Assembly (NCBI GenBank): GCA_963575745.1 | Contig: CAUYUJ010021172.1 | Location: forward strand, 1 to 64,000 | Direction: 5' to 3' | DNA length: 64,000 nt | From: Prorocentrum cordatum | Lineage: Eukaryota; Sar; Dinophyceae; Prorocentrales; Prorocentraceae | Shown: positions 9,724 through 20,539 of the stretch, piece after piece | How the letters are laid out: every line of letters starts with the position of its first letter | Position numbering within the stretch: position 1 is the stretch's first letter | Position numbers and translations under genes: made by a program | Notes under the pieces: model-generated | Seen by the model: only the letters and a program-made list of their open reading frames with translations | Databases searched by the model: none | Told to the model about the DNA's origin: nothing

Positions 9724-9873
9724 ATGGGCCTGTTTCCCACCACCACCATAAGTTGGAGGGGGGAAGGAGGTGGAGGACGAGGAGGAGGAGGAGGAGGAGG
9801 AGGAGGAGGAGGAGGAGGAGGACCCCCTCCCCCTCCAACTGATGGTGGTGGTGGTGGAGAACACGCCCATCAG
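9724..9873. mobile_element. Family E foldback element, copy 1
   Basis: GATGGGCCTGTTTCCCACCA and CACCATAAGTTGGAGG on the left are inverted on the right (CCTCCAACTGATGGTGGTGG, then ACACGCCCATC). The centre is a GGA tract. The second copy is at 26703-26855. Arms are about 45 bp. Confidence 0.75.
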
Positions 9874-10077
9874 GAACGCCGCAGCGAGCTGCTGGGCGTT
9901 GCAGCCTGTCCCAGAAGCGTTTTCCTGCTGACTCCCAACACGTGTGTCGCGAGCCTCTGCGCAGCTGCCTCGCGGCGCTTCCTGAGCTCCTGCGCAGCTC
10001 CCACCCCAAGCTTTCAAGCTTCCTGGGCATCCTTGGGGTGGTGAGGGGGGGCAGTCGGCGTGTAGCCTGAGGGGGGG

Positions 10078-10375
10078 GAGGATGGAGGCAGGGGAGGAGG
10101 GGGGAAGAGGAAGGAGAAGAATGAGGAGGATGGAGGGTAAGAGTAGTGCGACGAGGGGAAGGAGAAGGAAGATGAGGGGCAGGGCCAGGAGGATGCGAAG
10201 GAGGAGGAGGAGGAGGAGGAGGAGGAGGAGGAGGACGAGTAGGATGAAGGAGGAAGAGAGGGGGATACGTACAATGAAAAAGGAGGGGGGAGGAGAGGGT
10301 GGAGGGGAGAGGAGAGGAGGAGGAGTAGGAGGAGGAGGAGGAAGGAGGTGGATGGTGGATGAGGGAGGGAGGACG
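10078..10375. repeat. Purine-rich GGA/GAA low-complexity tract
   Basis: AGGAGG and GGAAGGAG variants with a purer GGA run at 10199-10240. Open frames here are repeat translations. Confidence 0.8.
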
Positions 10376-10597
10376 AGGACGCTCATGAGGGATGATTCGA
10401 AAGGGGGTCAAGAGATGACAGTGACAGGAGCCGGTGTGGGAGGAAGCAAAGGAGCTCGCACACCGCCGCATTTCGCTGCGAGAAAGCCTGGCATGGCAGC
10501 AGCGCTCACTGCAGCAAGGGTGGAACGTACACGGCGCTCAAAAAGCCGAACAGGAAAGAGGGAACGAGGGAGCTCCTCCTCCATCATCCCCTCTCCC

Positions 10598-10660
10598 TCC
10601 CCCTTCTCCTCCTCCTCCTCCTCCTCCTCCTCCTCCTCCTCCTCCTCCTCCTCCTCCATC
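10598..10660. repeat. CTC microsatellite
   Basis: A pure CTC run of about 20 units. Confidence 0.95.
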
Positions 10661-11270
10661 CATCCCCTCAAATTTCCGGTCCTTCGGGCTATCTCCTACC
10701 TCCCATTCCTCCCCCCTTCATCTCCCTGGATCCTGGTGGGCCCAACAACTGACGCCCACTCCGATCTGCCTGCCGCGCCCCCGCCGCCCAAAAGAAGACG
10801 AGAAGCGGAGACGTCCTGACACCCGAAGGAGGAGCAGGGAGGGGGAGGAGGGGAGGAGGGGTGGCCCAGACACCAGTGCCACTAAAAGGTCGCGATCCTC
10901 AGGATGGGAAGACGTCCACTGCCGAACAAATGGGTGGATAGCTCTGGAAACCATCGCAAACACAAGATCCATCAACAACGCCGCAACACATTATTGTCAC
11001 ACATGCCTGCGAGTATGTGTGTTTACTATGGAGGGCGGCCCCGAGCATAAGTTCAAGTACATATCAAGCGAGAGCCCCGCTTTGAACAGTATCAACTGCC
11101 CTCCCCCACCCTGCATAGATACTGCGAGGTTCGATGCTTCGGACCACGAAAACCAGAGCAAACGACGTGTCTAGCGAGAACCACATTTGGCCAGGAACGG
11201 CCTTCCGCAGTCTCAAGCCAACGCCCCGTTTGAAATGCTGCAAGCTGTTCAATGGAATGCACGCGGCACG
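10661..11270. other. Mostly featureless stretch with diverged satellite units
   Basis: 11060-11255 holds weak matches to the 82-83 bp satellite (GAGAACCACATTTGG, CGTTTGAAATGCTGCAAG). I see no coding signal in the rest. Confidence 0.4.
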
Positions 11271-11272
11271 AA

Positions 11273-11277
11273 ACAGC

Positions 11278-11345
<68 letters not shown>

Positions 11346-11376
11346 GAACAACAACAACAACAGCAACAACAACAAT

Positions 11377-11410
<34 letters not shown>

Positions 11411-11411
11411 T
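11273..11411. repeat. AAC/CAA microsatellite
   Basis: About 45 AAC units with rare substitutions. It translates to poly-Asn, poly-Gln or poly-Thr, so the apparent frames are not genes. Confidence 0.95.
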
Positions 11412-11447
11412 GCGGATACACCACCCGTGTACAATCCTTACAAGTTG

Positions 11448-11565
11448 GTGCGAACGTTTGAAACAAATGCGTGCCGCACAATGGCAAGAGGCACGTGTTG
11501 AAAATGAGTGGTGGCGGTTCATGCGAATGTGCGCGGCAATAAGACCAGGCCACATGTTGAAATCG
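11448..11565 (-). repeat. Diverged units of the 82-83 bp satellite
   Basis: GAACGTTTGAAACAAATGCG and CCACATGTTGAAATCGG match, in reverse orientation, the unit defined at 25994-26330. Confidence 0.5.
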
Positions 11566-11717
11566 GACCACCATGCGTCGGCTTGTTCGCTTAGAGGTTG
11601 AAAAGCCTGAAGCCTTACGCTACATAGGAAACTACGAGGTCAGAAGCAAAACGCCCGTCCCGCCCTACCAGCACGTCTGGTGATGCGACGGGGACGAGCG
11701 CGTTTGATGGAAGAGAG

Positions 11718-11768
11718 ATGGAGGAGGAGGAGGAGGAGGAGGAGGAGGAGGAGGAGGAAGAGGAGGCA
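11718..11768. repeat. GGA microsatellite
   Basis: A GGA run of about 16 units bordering the left arm of the palindrome that follows. Confidence 0.9.
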
Positions 11769-11869
11769 CAAACAGAGGCAACGGAGGTCGGAAGGCGCAC
11801 GCGGTCTTCCACTCACTGCTGCATCCACCATCGGGCGGGTTATGGAACGCGGACGCTTTCTGCAAGTCA

Positions 11870-12350
11870 AAAGACCTGCTACAGCGTTGAGCCATACACT
11901 CGGCATGCTGCAATAAGGAGCGCCAATGAAGAAACGAAGCCCAATTCTGGCACCAAGAGTGCCTGGGTGCATGAGGAGGGCTAGTGGAACAATCACGGAA
12001 TGACCCAAGGAACGGCAAGCTCCTTCCGAGCCAAGGCGGTCCTTTTTTTCAGCGTCTTGGTTGTATAAAAAGGCCTCCGTCGATAAGAGCGGGACGCAGC
12101 AGCAGGGACTCGTGGGCCCCAGGACGGTGTCTCGTCCAGAGTCGCTTCTTTACAGTAAAAACGCTGAAGTAAGGACCGCTTTGGGATCGGAAGGGGTTCG
12201 GTGTTCCTTGGGTCATTCCGCGATTGTTCCTCCAGCCCTCCTCGTGAACCCAGGCACTCCAGGTGCCAAAGAGGGGCTTCGTTCATTTTTTAGCGCTCCT
12301 CATTGCAGCATGTTGAATGTACGACGAGTCGGCTGCTCGCTCGACATCGG
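11870..12350. mobile_element. 480-bp near-palindrome (foldback element)
   Basis: The left half (CATGCTGCAATAAGGAGCGC, GAGGAGGGCTAGTGGAACAA, CGGAATGACCCAAGGAAC) is mirrored by the right half (GTTCCTTGGGTCATTCCGCG, TTGTTCCTCCAGCCCTCCTC, GCGCTCCTCATTGCAGCATG). The arms run almost to the centre near 12100, where CAGCGT and TTTTTA blocks still pair. Both flanks have diverged from each other by substitutions and small indels. There is no coding capacity. Confidence 0.85.
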
Positions 12351-12421
12351 CAGATGGAGCTCTGGACCTCTGCACCAGGACCGGCTTTTCATCCCGAGCT
12401 GGCTTCCCCATACAACTCTCG

Positions 12422-12606
12422 GGGAGACGTAAGACTCAGGTCAGGGGGACTCGGGTTGGCCTCACGGGGCCATCAGGAAAATGACGAGACCCAGTCTGAG
12501 ATTTGGCGCGAACCCCCGCTGCAAACATCCCTGGATAACTCGACTGTCCAAATCCAGGACGCGTTCGTCCAAAAGCGTCGGCAAGCCCGAGTTCTGGCGT
12601 ACTCGA
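12422..12606. mobile_element. Family F palindromic element, copy 1
   Basis: Homologous to 29574-29786: GACGTAAGACTCAGG, GGGGGACTCGGG, AAAATGACGAG, CGCTGCAAACATCCC and TCGTCCAAAAGCGTCGG occur in the same order. Like copy 2 it is an imperfect inverted repeat about its centre. Confidence 0.65.
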
Positions 12607-12922
12607 ACTGTTTTTTTATCAACATGAGCATTTCTGCCAAGCATTGCAACAGGGAGGACGGCGCCTCCTCCCTGAAGGTTTGGTCACGACAATTTGTACC
12701 ACCCACCCCCCCCCCGCATATACGCCAACGAAGTGTGGTATTACAGTTTGTCCCAGCCGCGTGGCCGATACAACATGCTGTAAAGCGGCGAGGGGCGCCA
12801 TCGACAGTGCTCCCGAACGACGTTGCGTCAGGAACGCCGGGAAGCCAGTCTGAAGTGGAGTTCTGGCGTACTTTAGTAGAGGAAACAATTCGTTTTCAAA
12901 ATGTCTGGTCTTCAGAAGCTCT

Positions 12923-12948
12923 GCGTGGCGACGCCCCCGTCGCCACGC
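12923..12948. other. Strong stem-loop
   Basis: GCGTGGCGAC and GTCGCCACGC are perfect 10-bp arms around a GCCCCC loop. No poly-T follows and no gene precedes it, so a terminator role is not supported. Confidence 0.75.
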
Positions 12949-13230
12949 GTGCCCTCTGCGTGCCTGCGGGGGCGCCGCCACGTAGAATTACTGGAGACCG
13001 CGCATTTGGGGCGTCGCTACGCACGCCCTTTGCGTGGCTGCGACCATGTGTTAAAACCCTTAAACCAATTACAATCACTAACGAAGTACTCGAACCGAAC
13101 GCTTCCCCGGAACGCGGCCGTTGCCGCGCCGTGGGCCCCGGAGCTCTCGACGCCCCCTTCCCAAGGGGCCAGCGCCTCGCCCCGAGCCGCGCTCCTGGAC
13201 GGCCGCGGGGCTCGGAAACAGAACCACCCG

Positions 13231-13287
13231 GAGGCCGAAGTAGAACCCTGAGGCCGAAGTAGAACCCTGAGGCCGAAGTAGGACCCT
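13231..13287. repeat. 19-bp tandem repeat
   Basis: GAGGCCGAAGTAGAACCCT three times head to tail. A fourth, separate unit is near 13400. Confidence 0.9.
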
Positions 13288-13480
13288 GACGGAGGGGAGG
13301 CCCCCGCGCGCGTGGAACCCAGGGGGGTACGGCCAATTCGACACCCGATGGTTGACATCGGATGGCTTCGGCATGGCGTCCCCCAGTCCGAACCACCCGG
13401 AAGCCGAAGTAGAACCCTGAGGTCAGTTAGATCTGAACGTAAGATCTTAGACAATTCAAGATCCAAGATTGACTACCTAC

Positions 13481-13635
13481 CAGACCACCCAAACCCAACC
13501 CGAAGGCACGAATTTGACCCGAATTTCGGGTTGGGGGGGGTACGGGGACCATGTGTTTTTTCGACGTTCCCCGATCACCCCCCACTGGAAATGGAGGGCA
13601 AATTGAGGCCTTCGGGTTGGGTTGGGGTGGTTCGG
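13481..13635. mobile_element. Family G inverted-repeat element, copy 1
   Basis: CAGACCACCCAAACCCAACC on the left is inverted as GGTTGGGTTGGGGTGGTTCG on the right. The interior shares CCCGAATTTCGGGTT and TTTTTTCGACGTTCCCCGA with copy 2 at 29192-29432. Confidence 0.8.
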
Positions 13636-13894
13636 TGGGTGGTGAAAGATTGCCTCCAGACAGCCCCATGGGCGTCAAAGACGCTTGCATACGCGACCAC
13701 GAGGCGTTCCAAGCAGGCCTCCAGAAGCAAAACCCGTCCCACTCCCTTGGGACAACGCACATGTTCAGCATATTCGCTTCTTGGGCTTCCACGAGGCCCA
13801 AAACGGCCCAGTAAACCTCCAAGATCGACCTCTGGCACCCCAAAAGACTCTCCAAAAGGCTCCACGGCGGAGAAGGGAAGCCACATCCTCCTCA

Positions 13895-13987
13895 ATCTCT
13901 CCTCCTCCTCCTCCTCCTCCTCCTCCTCCTCCTCATCATCATCCTCATCCTCATCCTCATCATCCTCATCATCCTCATCATCCTCAA

Positions 13988-14023
<36 letters not shown>

Positions 14024-14118
14024 CCTCCTCCTCATCATCATCATCCATCTCATCATCATCATCCTCACCTCCTCCTCCTCCTCCTCCTCCTCCTCCTCCT
14101 CCTCCTCCTCCTCCTCCC
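13895..14118. repeat. CTC/ATC triplet array next to the LINE-C 3' side
   Basis: CTC, CATCAT and CCTCAT blocks. The array abuts the 3' end of the minus-strand LINE-C copy. Confidence 0.95.
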
Positions 14119-14169
14119 GCGTGGCCAAAGGGGGTGCGCCTGGTCGCTCACGAAGGGCACCACCACCGA

Positions 14170-14778
14170 CTACCGCCGCAGCTGATGGCGGACTGTCGGG
14201 GGAAGGACCTGTGCCTCCGAGAACCAAAGCGGGCGACGAAAACGCTTGGATTTCGCGCGAGTTTCATTGAACAGAAAGTAGCCGCAGGCTGGGACCAGCA
14301 GCGACTCTTTAGTGGGAGCGAGAACGCCGAGACGGCCGAGGGGACGAGGGGCAAGAGGACCGACGAGCGAGTGGAGACGGGAACCAGAAACAACACATTG
14401 CCAGCAGTGTATGATGCTATCCGCACCAGCCACGCACTTTGTGCAACCCAGCACGCAGTGAGCATTCGCCGTCTGCTGGAAACGGCACTGAATGAACCAG
14501 TTGTTCGAGAGCGTCCTCGAGGCGGCCGAGGCGAGCGAGGTTGGCAAGGACGCAAGAGCGAGGCGCCCGGCCTCCCAGTCAATGGTGAGGATGCGCACCC
14601 TCTCTCCGGGGAAACAGTCTAACAGCCGGGCTCTAAACAATGCCGACGGGGGCTCAAGGTAGAAAATTGGAGCCAGTTGCATCTTGAACACCTTTGGGTT
14701 CAGGAATTGGGATATATGCTCACGAAGAGAATTCTGGATGTTCGGATGTTCTCGATCGTGTCGCGAGCTTTGCCACAT
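14170..14778 (-). pseudogene. LINE-C C-terminal region with Cys/His knuckle
   Basis: A 202-codon frame. Residues about 85-125 read NNWFIQCRFQQTANAHCVLG, then CTKCVAGADSIIHCWQC. The arrangement C-x3-C, then D-x3-H-x3-C, matches the knuckle found after the thumb in LINE-B (CRFGCQAIGGDHVFHYFSC). It is presumably a zinc-binding nucleic-acid contact of the LINE protein. There is no convincing start, because the segment is the tail of the RT protein. The last 70 residues are not recognisable. Confidence 0.65.
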
Positions 14779-15483
14779 CTCTGAGACTGGGGGAAGCCCG
14801 AATACGCCTCCGCAAAGTGCTAGCAGGTGAGTTCAGCCTTCTAAAAACGAAGATGGAAATCTCCCCCCCCGCTGCCAGTCCACAATCGGGAAGTGTTGCT
14901 CTGCAGCACGGAAAACATTCAGACTCTCTCTCCAATCGAACGTCGTCGAGGCGGCTCGGACTCCGGCTGAGAGAGAGGCACACCAATTCCAGTGATTTGA
15001 TCTTTGGCCCTCCCCAGTCCCCCAACTTGTGCCAAGTTGACCTGGTAAACCCACAATAAGGCACGTGGAACACTCTGGGGAGCATAGCAGCCTGGAAGCG
15101 GGGTGCTCGGCGTCGGGAGGAACTGAGCGACGTAAGACAGGACGGACGCGGCCCTCGTCGAATCCACATTCGAGGAGACGGAACAGGCGGCGTCAACGCC
15201 TGAGAGCTCAAAAGAGCGAAGATGCCACTTCAAAAGCGGCGAAGACACCACTTCAAAAGCGGCTGGACCGATGTACATCCCAATGTACTTGATGACGTCA
15301 ACGAATTAGAACGAGGACCAGGACGGGACCAGGGAGGCTAACTTCATCGAAAATGTGTTGGCCAGAGCTTCCGAGTACGGGCCAGCAAGCATCATAATGT
15401 TGTTAGTGCAGGTCTTGAGAGCGAGAGTGGCGAGCTTTTCAGCCATGCTGGAAATCCTGAAGAGATGGCACAACTACTGCAAC

Positions 15484-15943
15484 TCAAAATGGCCGCGCCG
15501 ATGCCGTCAGCGCAGAGGCGAACAATCCCGCGAAACTTATCACTATCGTCTGGACGAAATCGCAAACGAAAATATTCAAACAGACCGCGAAAATCGTCCC
15601 AGAGGCTGGGCAGCCCTGAATAATGCCAGAAAGAATCGGGAACATGAATACAATAATTCCTCCCAGCTCAGAGAAACAGTTGGCACCCATGTAAAACATC
15701 CTCAGAAATTCGGCCAGAGCGTCGGGCAGGCGAACAGCTTGCAGCATCAGGCGCATCCAACGATGAAAATGCTTGTGCAAAGTCGAAAGCGACCAGGGCG
15801 GGCATGTCGATCTCAGCACTGGGTATCATCGAGTAGGCACGGGCGTGAGCGTCGAGCTCGATGATCTTGGTCCCGAACTGTCGTCCCTGGATATAACCTC
15901 GCTGGAACCCATTGGCGACTTTCGACCACTCCCTGGAATACAA
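15484..15943 (-). pseudogene. LINE-C RT palm in two frames
   Basis: The first frame (15668-15943) carries GRQFGTKIIELDAHARAYSM and VAFDFAQAF, the motif A block with its Asp. The RT continues in a second frame (15484-15819) as LMLQAVRLPDALAEFLRMFY and FPILSGIIQGCPASGTIFAV (the QGxP block). A third frame gives RLCADGIGAAI at about 15488-15520, where the canonical A-D-D is A-D-G (GCT GAC GGC at 15503-15511 on the minus strand). Copy 1 shows the same frame break after FAQA and the same ADG, so both lesions predate the duplication. The enzyme would not be active. Confidence 0.85.
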
Positions 15944-16114
15944 GACCGTGCAAGTGGCCGCGATGATTTTGTTGTCCGTGTTCTCGAATCCCAGGGGTCT
16001 AAGCTGACTGCATTCTCTGATACATCCTCCTCCTTCAAAGTCGTCCTTATCCTCCTCATCCTCCTCCTCCCCCTCCGTTCTTGGGCCTTCCGCGGGAGCG
16101 AGCGCTCAAGCTCC

Positions 16115-16225
16115 TCCTCCTCCTCCTCCTCCTCCTCCTCCTCCTCCTCCTCCTCCTCCTCCCCCGCCTCCACCTCCTCTTCCTCCTCCTCCTCCTCCTC
16201 CTCCTCCTCCTCCTCCTCGGCCGTG
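16115..16225. repeat. CTC microsatellite
   Basis: Two CTC runs separated by CCCCCGCCTCCAC. It borders LINE-C copy 2. Confidence 0.95.
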
Positions 16226-16440
16226 CTCCCCCGCGCGTCCAGGGCGCCCGGGGCGCCCACGCCGCAGCACTGCAGCACCTGCAGGGCCCAGCGCCCTCCC
16301 CTGCTCCACCGCCTCCCCGTCCGCCTCCCGCCTCCTTCTGGGGACCCCTCCTCCTCCCCATCTTCGCTGGTCCTGCGCCGCCCCGTCTGCCTCCTCCTCC
16401 TCCTTCTCCTCTTTTATCATCCTCCGCATCATCTTCGTCA
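16226..16440. other. GC-rich spacer without a recognised feature
   Basis: Between the CTC and ATC arrays. Pro-rich frames only. Confidence 0.4.
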
Positions 16441-16445
16441 TCATG

Positions 16446-16532
<87 letters not shown>

Positions 16533-17362
16533 GTCATCATCATCAGCATCATCAGCAGCAGCAGCATCACCATCGCCACCACCACCACCACCACCATCAG
16601 CATCATCAGCATCATCATCAGCAGCAGCAGCAGCATCAGCATCATCATCATCAGCAGCATCATCATCAGCATCAGCATCATCGTCAGCAGCAGCAGCATC
16701 ATCATCATCATCCTCAGAATCAGCATCATCATCATCGTCATGATCAGCAGCATCATTATCATAATCAGCAACAGCAGCAGCATCAGTATTATCATCACCA
16801 GCAGCAGCAGCAACAACATCAGCATCATCAGCATCAGCATCATCAGCAGCATCATCAAGATCAACATCAACATCAGCATGAACAGTAACATAATCAGCAT
16901 CATCAACAGCATCATCATCATCATCGTCATCATCAGCATCGTCATCACCATCAACATTAGCATCAGCATCAGAACCACCAGCATTATCATCATCATCATC
17001 GCCATCAGCATCACAATGCTAGTCATCATCAACATCATCAGCATCAGCATCAGCATCGTCATCATCGTCATGCTGTTAATCATCATCATCAGCAGCAGCA
17101 TCATCAAAACCATCATCACCACCAACACCATCATACCATCATCATCATCATCATCGTCATCATCAGCATAATGGCCATCAGTTGCATAATCAGCATCATC
17201 AGCAACAGCGACAGCATCATCATCATAAGCATGGCCATCATAAGCACCACCATCAGCTTCATCAATATCGTCACCGTTATAACCATCATCACCAGCATAA
17301 TCACCAGCATCATCATCAGCATCTTCATCACCATCATCATCATCACTATCATCAGTAGAATC
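16441..17362. repeat. 920-bp ATC/CAT array with CAG interruptions
   Basis: Starts with about 30 pure ATC units and then becomes a mosaic of CATCAT, CAGCAG and CATCAC. The longest apparent minus-strand frame here (580 codons) is poly-Met/Asp translation and is not a gene. Confidence 0.95.
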
Positions 17363-17715
17363 ATCATCAGCAGCACCAATAGCATCATCTCCGTCGCAAT
17401 CCCCTTCCTCGTCGCGCTTCTCCTCCACCTCCTCCCCTCCTCCACCTCCTCTTCGCCACCCTCGTCCTCCTCCGTCTCCTCCTCCTCCTCCGTCTCCTCT
17501 GCGTCTCCTCCTTCTCCTCCTCCTCCTCCACCGCCCTCGCCCTCGTATCACCATCGTCATTATTATCGCGATTGTCAACATCATCGTCATACTATTATTT
17601 ATCGTCGCCGCCTTCATCACCATCACCATCATCATCGCAATCTTCATTATCAAAAGCATCACCATAGCATGTATCATCGCCGTCCTCCGCATCATCACAA
17701 TCATCATGATCACCG
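17363..17715. repeat. Mixed CTC/CAT pyrimidine-rich tract
   Basis: CTCCTC blocks give way to CATCAT and CACCAT blocks with decreasing purity. Confidence 0.75.
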
Positions 17716-17721
17716 TCATCA

Positions 17722-17825
17722 CCTCTCTCGCTCTCTCTCTCTCTCTCTCTCCCTCTATCTCTGTTTGTTTTTTCTCTCTCTCTCTCTCTCTCTCTCTCCC
17801 TGTTTCTCTCTCTCTCTCTCTCTGT
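17722..17825. repeat. CT dinucleotide microsatellite
   Basis: CTCTCT runs broken by CCCTCTATCTCTGTTTG and CCTGTTTCT. Confidence 0.95.
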
Positions 17826-17979
17826 ACACGCAACGTGCCGCGAGGCACGAGTTGGAGAGCCCTCAGGTCTCTTAGAGTGCTCCGTCCCCAGTCCTACGGA
17901 TTCTTAAAGGAGCACGCAACCCAGAATTCTGGGCGCTCCTGGGCTTGGTGCGGCCGGGTCTTGTCGCATGCTTTGTTTG

Positions 17980-18200
17980 AAGCCAAGAGGGCCCCCAGAC
18001 TACCCAAGTGGCTCCCAGGAGGCCCCTGAGGCGGTCCAAGAGCGCCCCGAGTCGTCGAAAGATCGCTGCGAGGAGCGGTCCACGAGGCCCCCAATGCGCC
18101 CCAAGAGGGCTCCAAGAGCCCCCCCGAGAGGGCCCCTGAGATCCCAAGATCGCCCCAGGACTGCCGATCGGGCCCAACAGAGAGCCCCCTATGGCCCAGG
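17980..18200. repeat. Degenerate GGCCCC(C)AAGAG minisatellite
   Basis: Loose repeats of AGGGCCCC, CCCAAGAG and GTCCACGAGG, related to the 6240-6480 array. Confidence 0.5.
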
Positions 18201-18299
18201 AAGCCCCATGATGCCCTCTTCGAAGGCCGCCCCCCTCGCGGCATCCCCTCTGGAGCGCTCAGCGCGATCCGCCCCTCCGAGCTCACCAGACCATTCGTA

Positions 18300-18490
18300 G
18301 CCACCACTTCCTCCCTCCTCCATCCCCCCCATCCTCCATCCCCCCATCCCTCCCTCCCTCCTCCCTCCTCCTCCCTCCTCCCTCTCCATCCCCCCCATCC
18401 TCCCTCCTCCCATCCTCCCTCCTCCCTCCTCCTTCCTCCTCCCTCCTTCCTCCGCCCACTTCCTCCCTCCTCCCTCTCCCTCCCCTCCCC
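18300..18490. repeat. CCTCCCTCC-rich tract
   Basis: CCATCCTCCCTCC variants, a pyrimidine-rich low-complexity stretch. Confidence 0.85.
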
Positions 18491-18582
18491 GACTTCTCTC
18501 CTCGAGCGCGGGCGGATCCAGCGCCGTGGCGACGAGGGCGCCCTGGGAGGCCCCCCTGCCCACAGAGGGCAAGGACTGCGCC

Positions 18583-19065
18583 CCTCGATCCCCCCGCTCT
18601 CGGAGGCGCCCGGAGGCCCCCGGAGGTCTCCAGTCCCTGGAGGCCTCCGGAATTCGCTGGAGGCCTCCAAAAGGGCAAACTTACGTCCCTCGATCCCCGC
18701 TCGGAGGCGTCCGGAGGTCCCCGGAGGTCTCCCGGTGCCTGGAGGCCTCTGGAATTCGCTGGAGACCTCCAAAAGGGCAAAATATAGAGGAAAAAGAACT
18801 ATGCACATGCACCGATTCTGGCCAGGCCCATCCTGAGCCAAGGATCGGGGCATACGCCCTCCTACCTTGGCCAGGAAGGCATATGCACCGATCCTGGGTC
18901 AAGGTTGGGCCTTGCCAGGATCGGTGCATGTGCATAGTTCTCTTCGCCCGAAACTACGTCCCTCGATCCCCGCTTGGAGGCGTCCGGAGGTCCCCAGAGG
19001 TCTCTCGTCCCTGGAGGCCTCTAGAATTCGCTGGAGGCTTCCAAGAAAGTCTGGGGGCCAAAAGC
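18583..19065. repeat. 105-bp tandem repeat interrupted by a palindrome
   Basis: CCTCGATCCCC begins at 18583, 18688 and 18961. The first step is 105 bp. The second is 273 bp, i.e. 105 plus a 168-bp insertion. The units share GGAATTCGCTGGAGGC and CTCCAAAAGGGCAAA. Confidence 0.85.
18795..18941. mobile_element. 147-bp palindrome inserted in the 105-bp repeat
   Basis: AGAACTATGCACATGCACCG at the left is exactly inverted at the right (CGGTGCATGTGCATAGTTCT). A nested pair (GGATCGGGGCATACGCC with GGCATATGCACCGATCC) lies inside. It accounts for most of the 168 bp by which the second repeat unit exceeds the first. Confidence 0.85.
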
Positions 19066-19069
19066 TATC

Positions 19070-19945
19070 CAAAACGGTGCCGACACCTATAAGGGAACGC
19101 AGCTCCCGCGTTCCCCTCCCGCCCCCTCCTCGAGGGTAGTGTCTCAGAGGTTCCAGCAACCGGGGTAAATGAAAGGAGCATGGGATGAGAGGACTTAGTA
19201 TTGTCGATTGTCGGTCGCGTGCCACGGCACAGGCGGAGGATGATGATGATGATGATGATGATGAAGAAGAAGAAGAAGAAGAAGCAGAAGAAGCGGAGGT
19301 GGTCGAGGACTGGGGGATAAGGAGAGCGAAGGACGGAAGGATGGAATGAAGGGAGGAGCAAAAGCAAGCTGCCCCGCTCACGTATCTCTCTCCGACGCTG
19401 CACTTTCTTCGGCCCCAGGAGGCTCAAGCACCTCCCGTCGGAGGTCTGGGTCCCTATCCTCAAAGTTCGACCCACAGACCTATCCTCGGGTGCGCTCTGA
19501 CGAGAATCCCTGGACGGATCCAACCGTGGCGACGAGGAGGCCCAGAAAAGGCCGAGAGCACCCAAAAACATTTCAGCATCTGATCCTCGAACCCAGGTCC
19601 AGAGCCTGCCACCACCTCTCTGTGCGACGCACAGACCTTGGAGCTGAATCCCCGAAACGGCACACAGCAGTTTCGTGCGACGACGACCCCAGCGCTGGTT
19701 TCTGAAACCGCATCTATCGTTCAACCTTCAACCGTCGGCGGCTTTTCGATCGCCAGATTGTTATTGGCCGACGTTGGGCCACTGGCGGCGTTCGAGCTTG
19801 AACGCCCGCGCAGCCGCGTCGACACAACACAAACCTACCGCATGTTGGTAGTCTGGTAAACTTGTCCCGTCGAGGTCCGCGCCGCCGACGGGCGCACAGA
19901 AACGCGAATTGATGACGGTTTCGCCGAAGACGAGCTGGTGTGGCA
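19070..19945. other. Stretch without a recognised gene
   Basis: Contains a short ATG/AAG run at 19238-19285. The remaining sequence shows no conserved frame or window-wide repeat. Confidence 0.45.
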
Positions 19946-19949
19946 GATG

Positions 19950-20140
19950 ACGGAATGGAAAATGAGGATGGAAGGAGAAGACAAGGAGGATGAGGAGGAG
20001 GGAGGAGGGAGGGGCAGGCAGGAGGAGGCGAAAGGAGAAGGATGAAGAGGAGGAAGAGGATGAGGAGGAGGGAGGAGGAGGAGGAGGAGGAGGAGAAGGA
20101 GGATCTGGAGGACAAGGAGGAGGAGAAGGAGGAAAAAACA
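19950..20140. repeat. GGA/GAA purine tract
   Basis: AGGAGG and GAAGAGG variants. Open frames are Glu/Arg/Gly translations. Confidence 0.85.
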
Positions 20141-20539
20141 CCCTCACACCACTCACGCGACCCACTCGTCCGACGATGTGTTTTTTCTGCCCGCGGCCCC
20201 CAAAAAAACGACCCCTTCCCCGAGGGAAGTCTTTCGCCCCGGACTCCTCTTTGGTGGCCAAAGAAGGAAAACGGTGGGATTGAAACCAGAAATATGATGC
20301 CGCGCCGCTTGTTCTGAATGCGCCCAAGTGGACGAAGTCGGCACCGCGGCAAACCCCACGGCCAACCGTGCGCCCGAGGCAACATTTGCCCTGGTGACCG
20401 CGGCGCCCTCCCCAAGACAGAAGGTCGCGCGTCGGAACAAACGGCGCGGCGACACATCTTTCCGAAAGGTATCCAGGAGTGGTCCCGCGCAAGGTCCAGG
20501 GGAGCCCACCTTCCCCCCCTCCGTCTTCATCACCCCCCT

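Larger units (their letters stand above)
14170..16125 (-). mobile_element. LINE-C copy 2: RT, thumb and Cys/His knuckle
   Basis: Reading leftward from about 16125: a 5' non-coding block shared with copy 1, then the RT (15484-15943), then thumb-like segments (MYIGPAAFE and SVLSYVAQFLPTP near 15150-15280), then a knuckle at about 14430-14500 (CVLGCTK...ADSIIHCWQC). The segments lie in several frames. The 3' side abuts a CTC/ATC array and the 5' side abuts a CTC (GGA in coding sense) array. Copy 1 is its inverted partner 6.5 kb away, ending before the thumb region. Confidence 0.8.

Noticed and set aside
12923-12948. Strong GC stem-loop as a transcription terminator
   Set aside because: No gene upstream and no T-run downstream. 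The context is eukaryotic repeat DNA.
16106-17848. 580-codon minus-strand open frame and similar long frames over other triplet arrays (for example 49224-50795, 42102-42833, 56732-57673)
   Set aside because: They translate simple repeats; all frames of such arrays stay open. No domain is recognisable.
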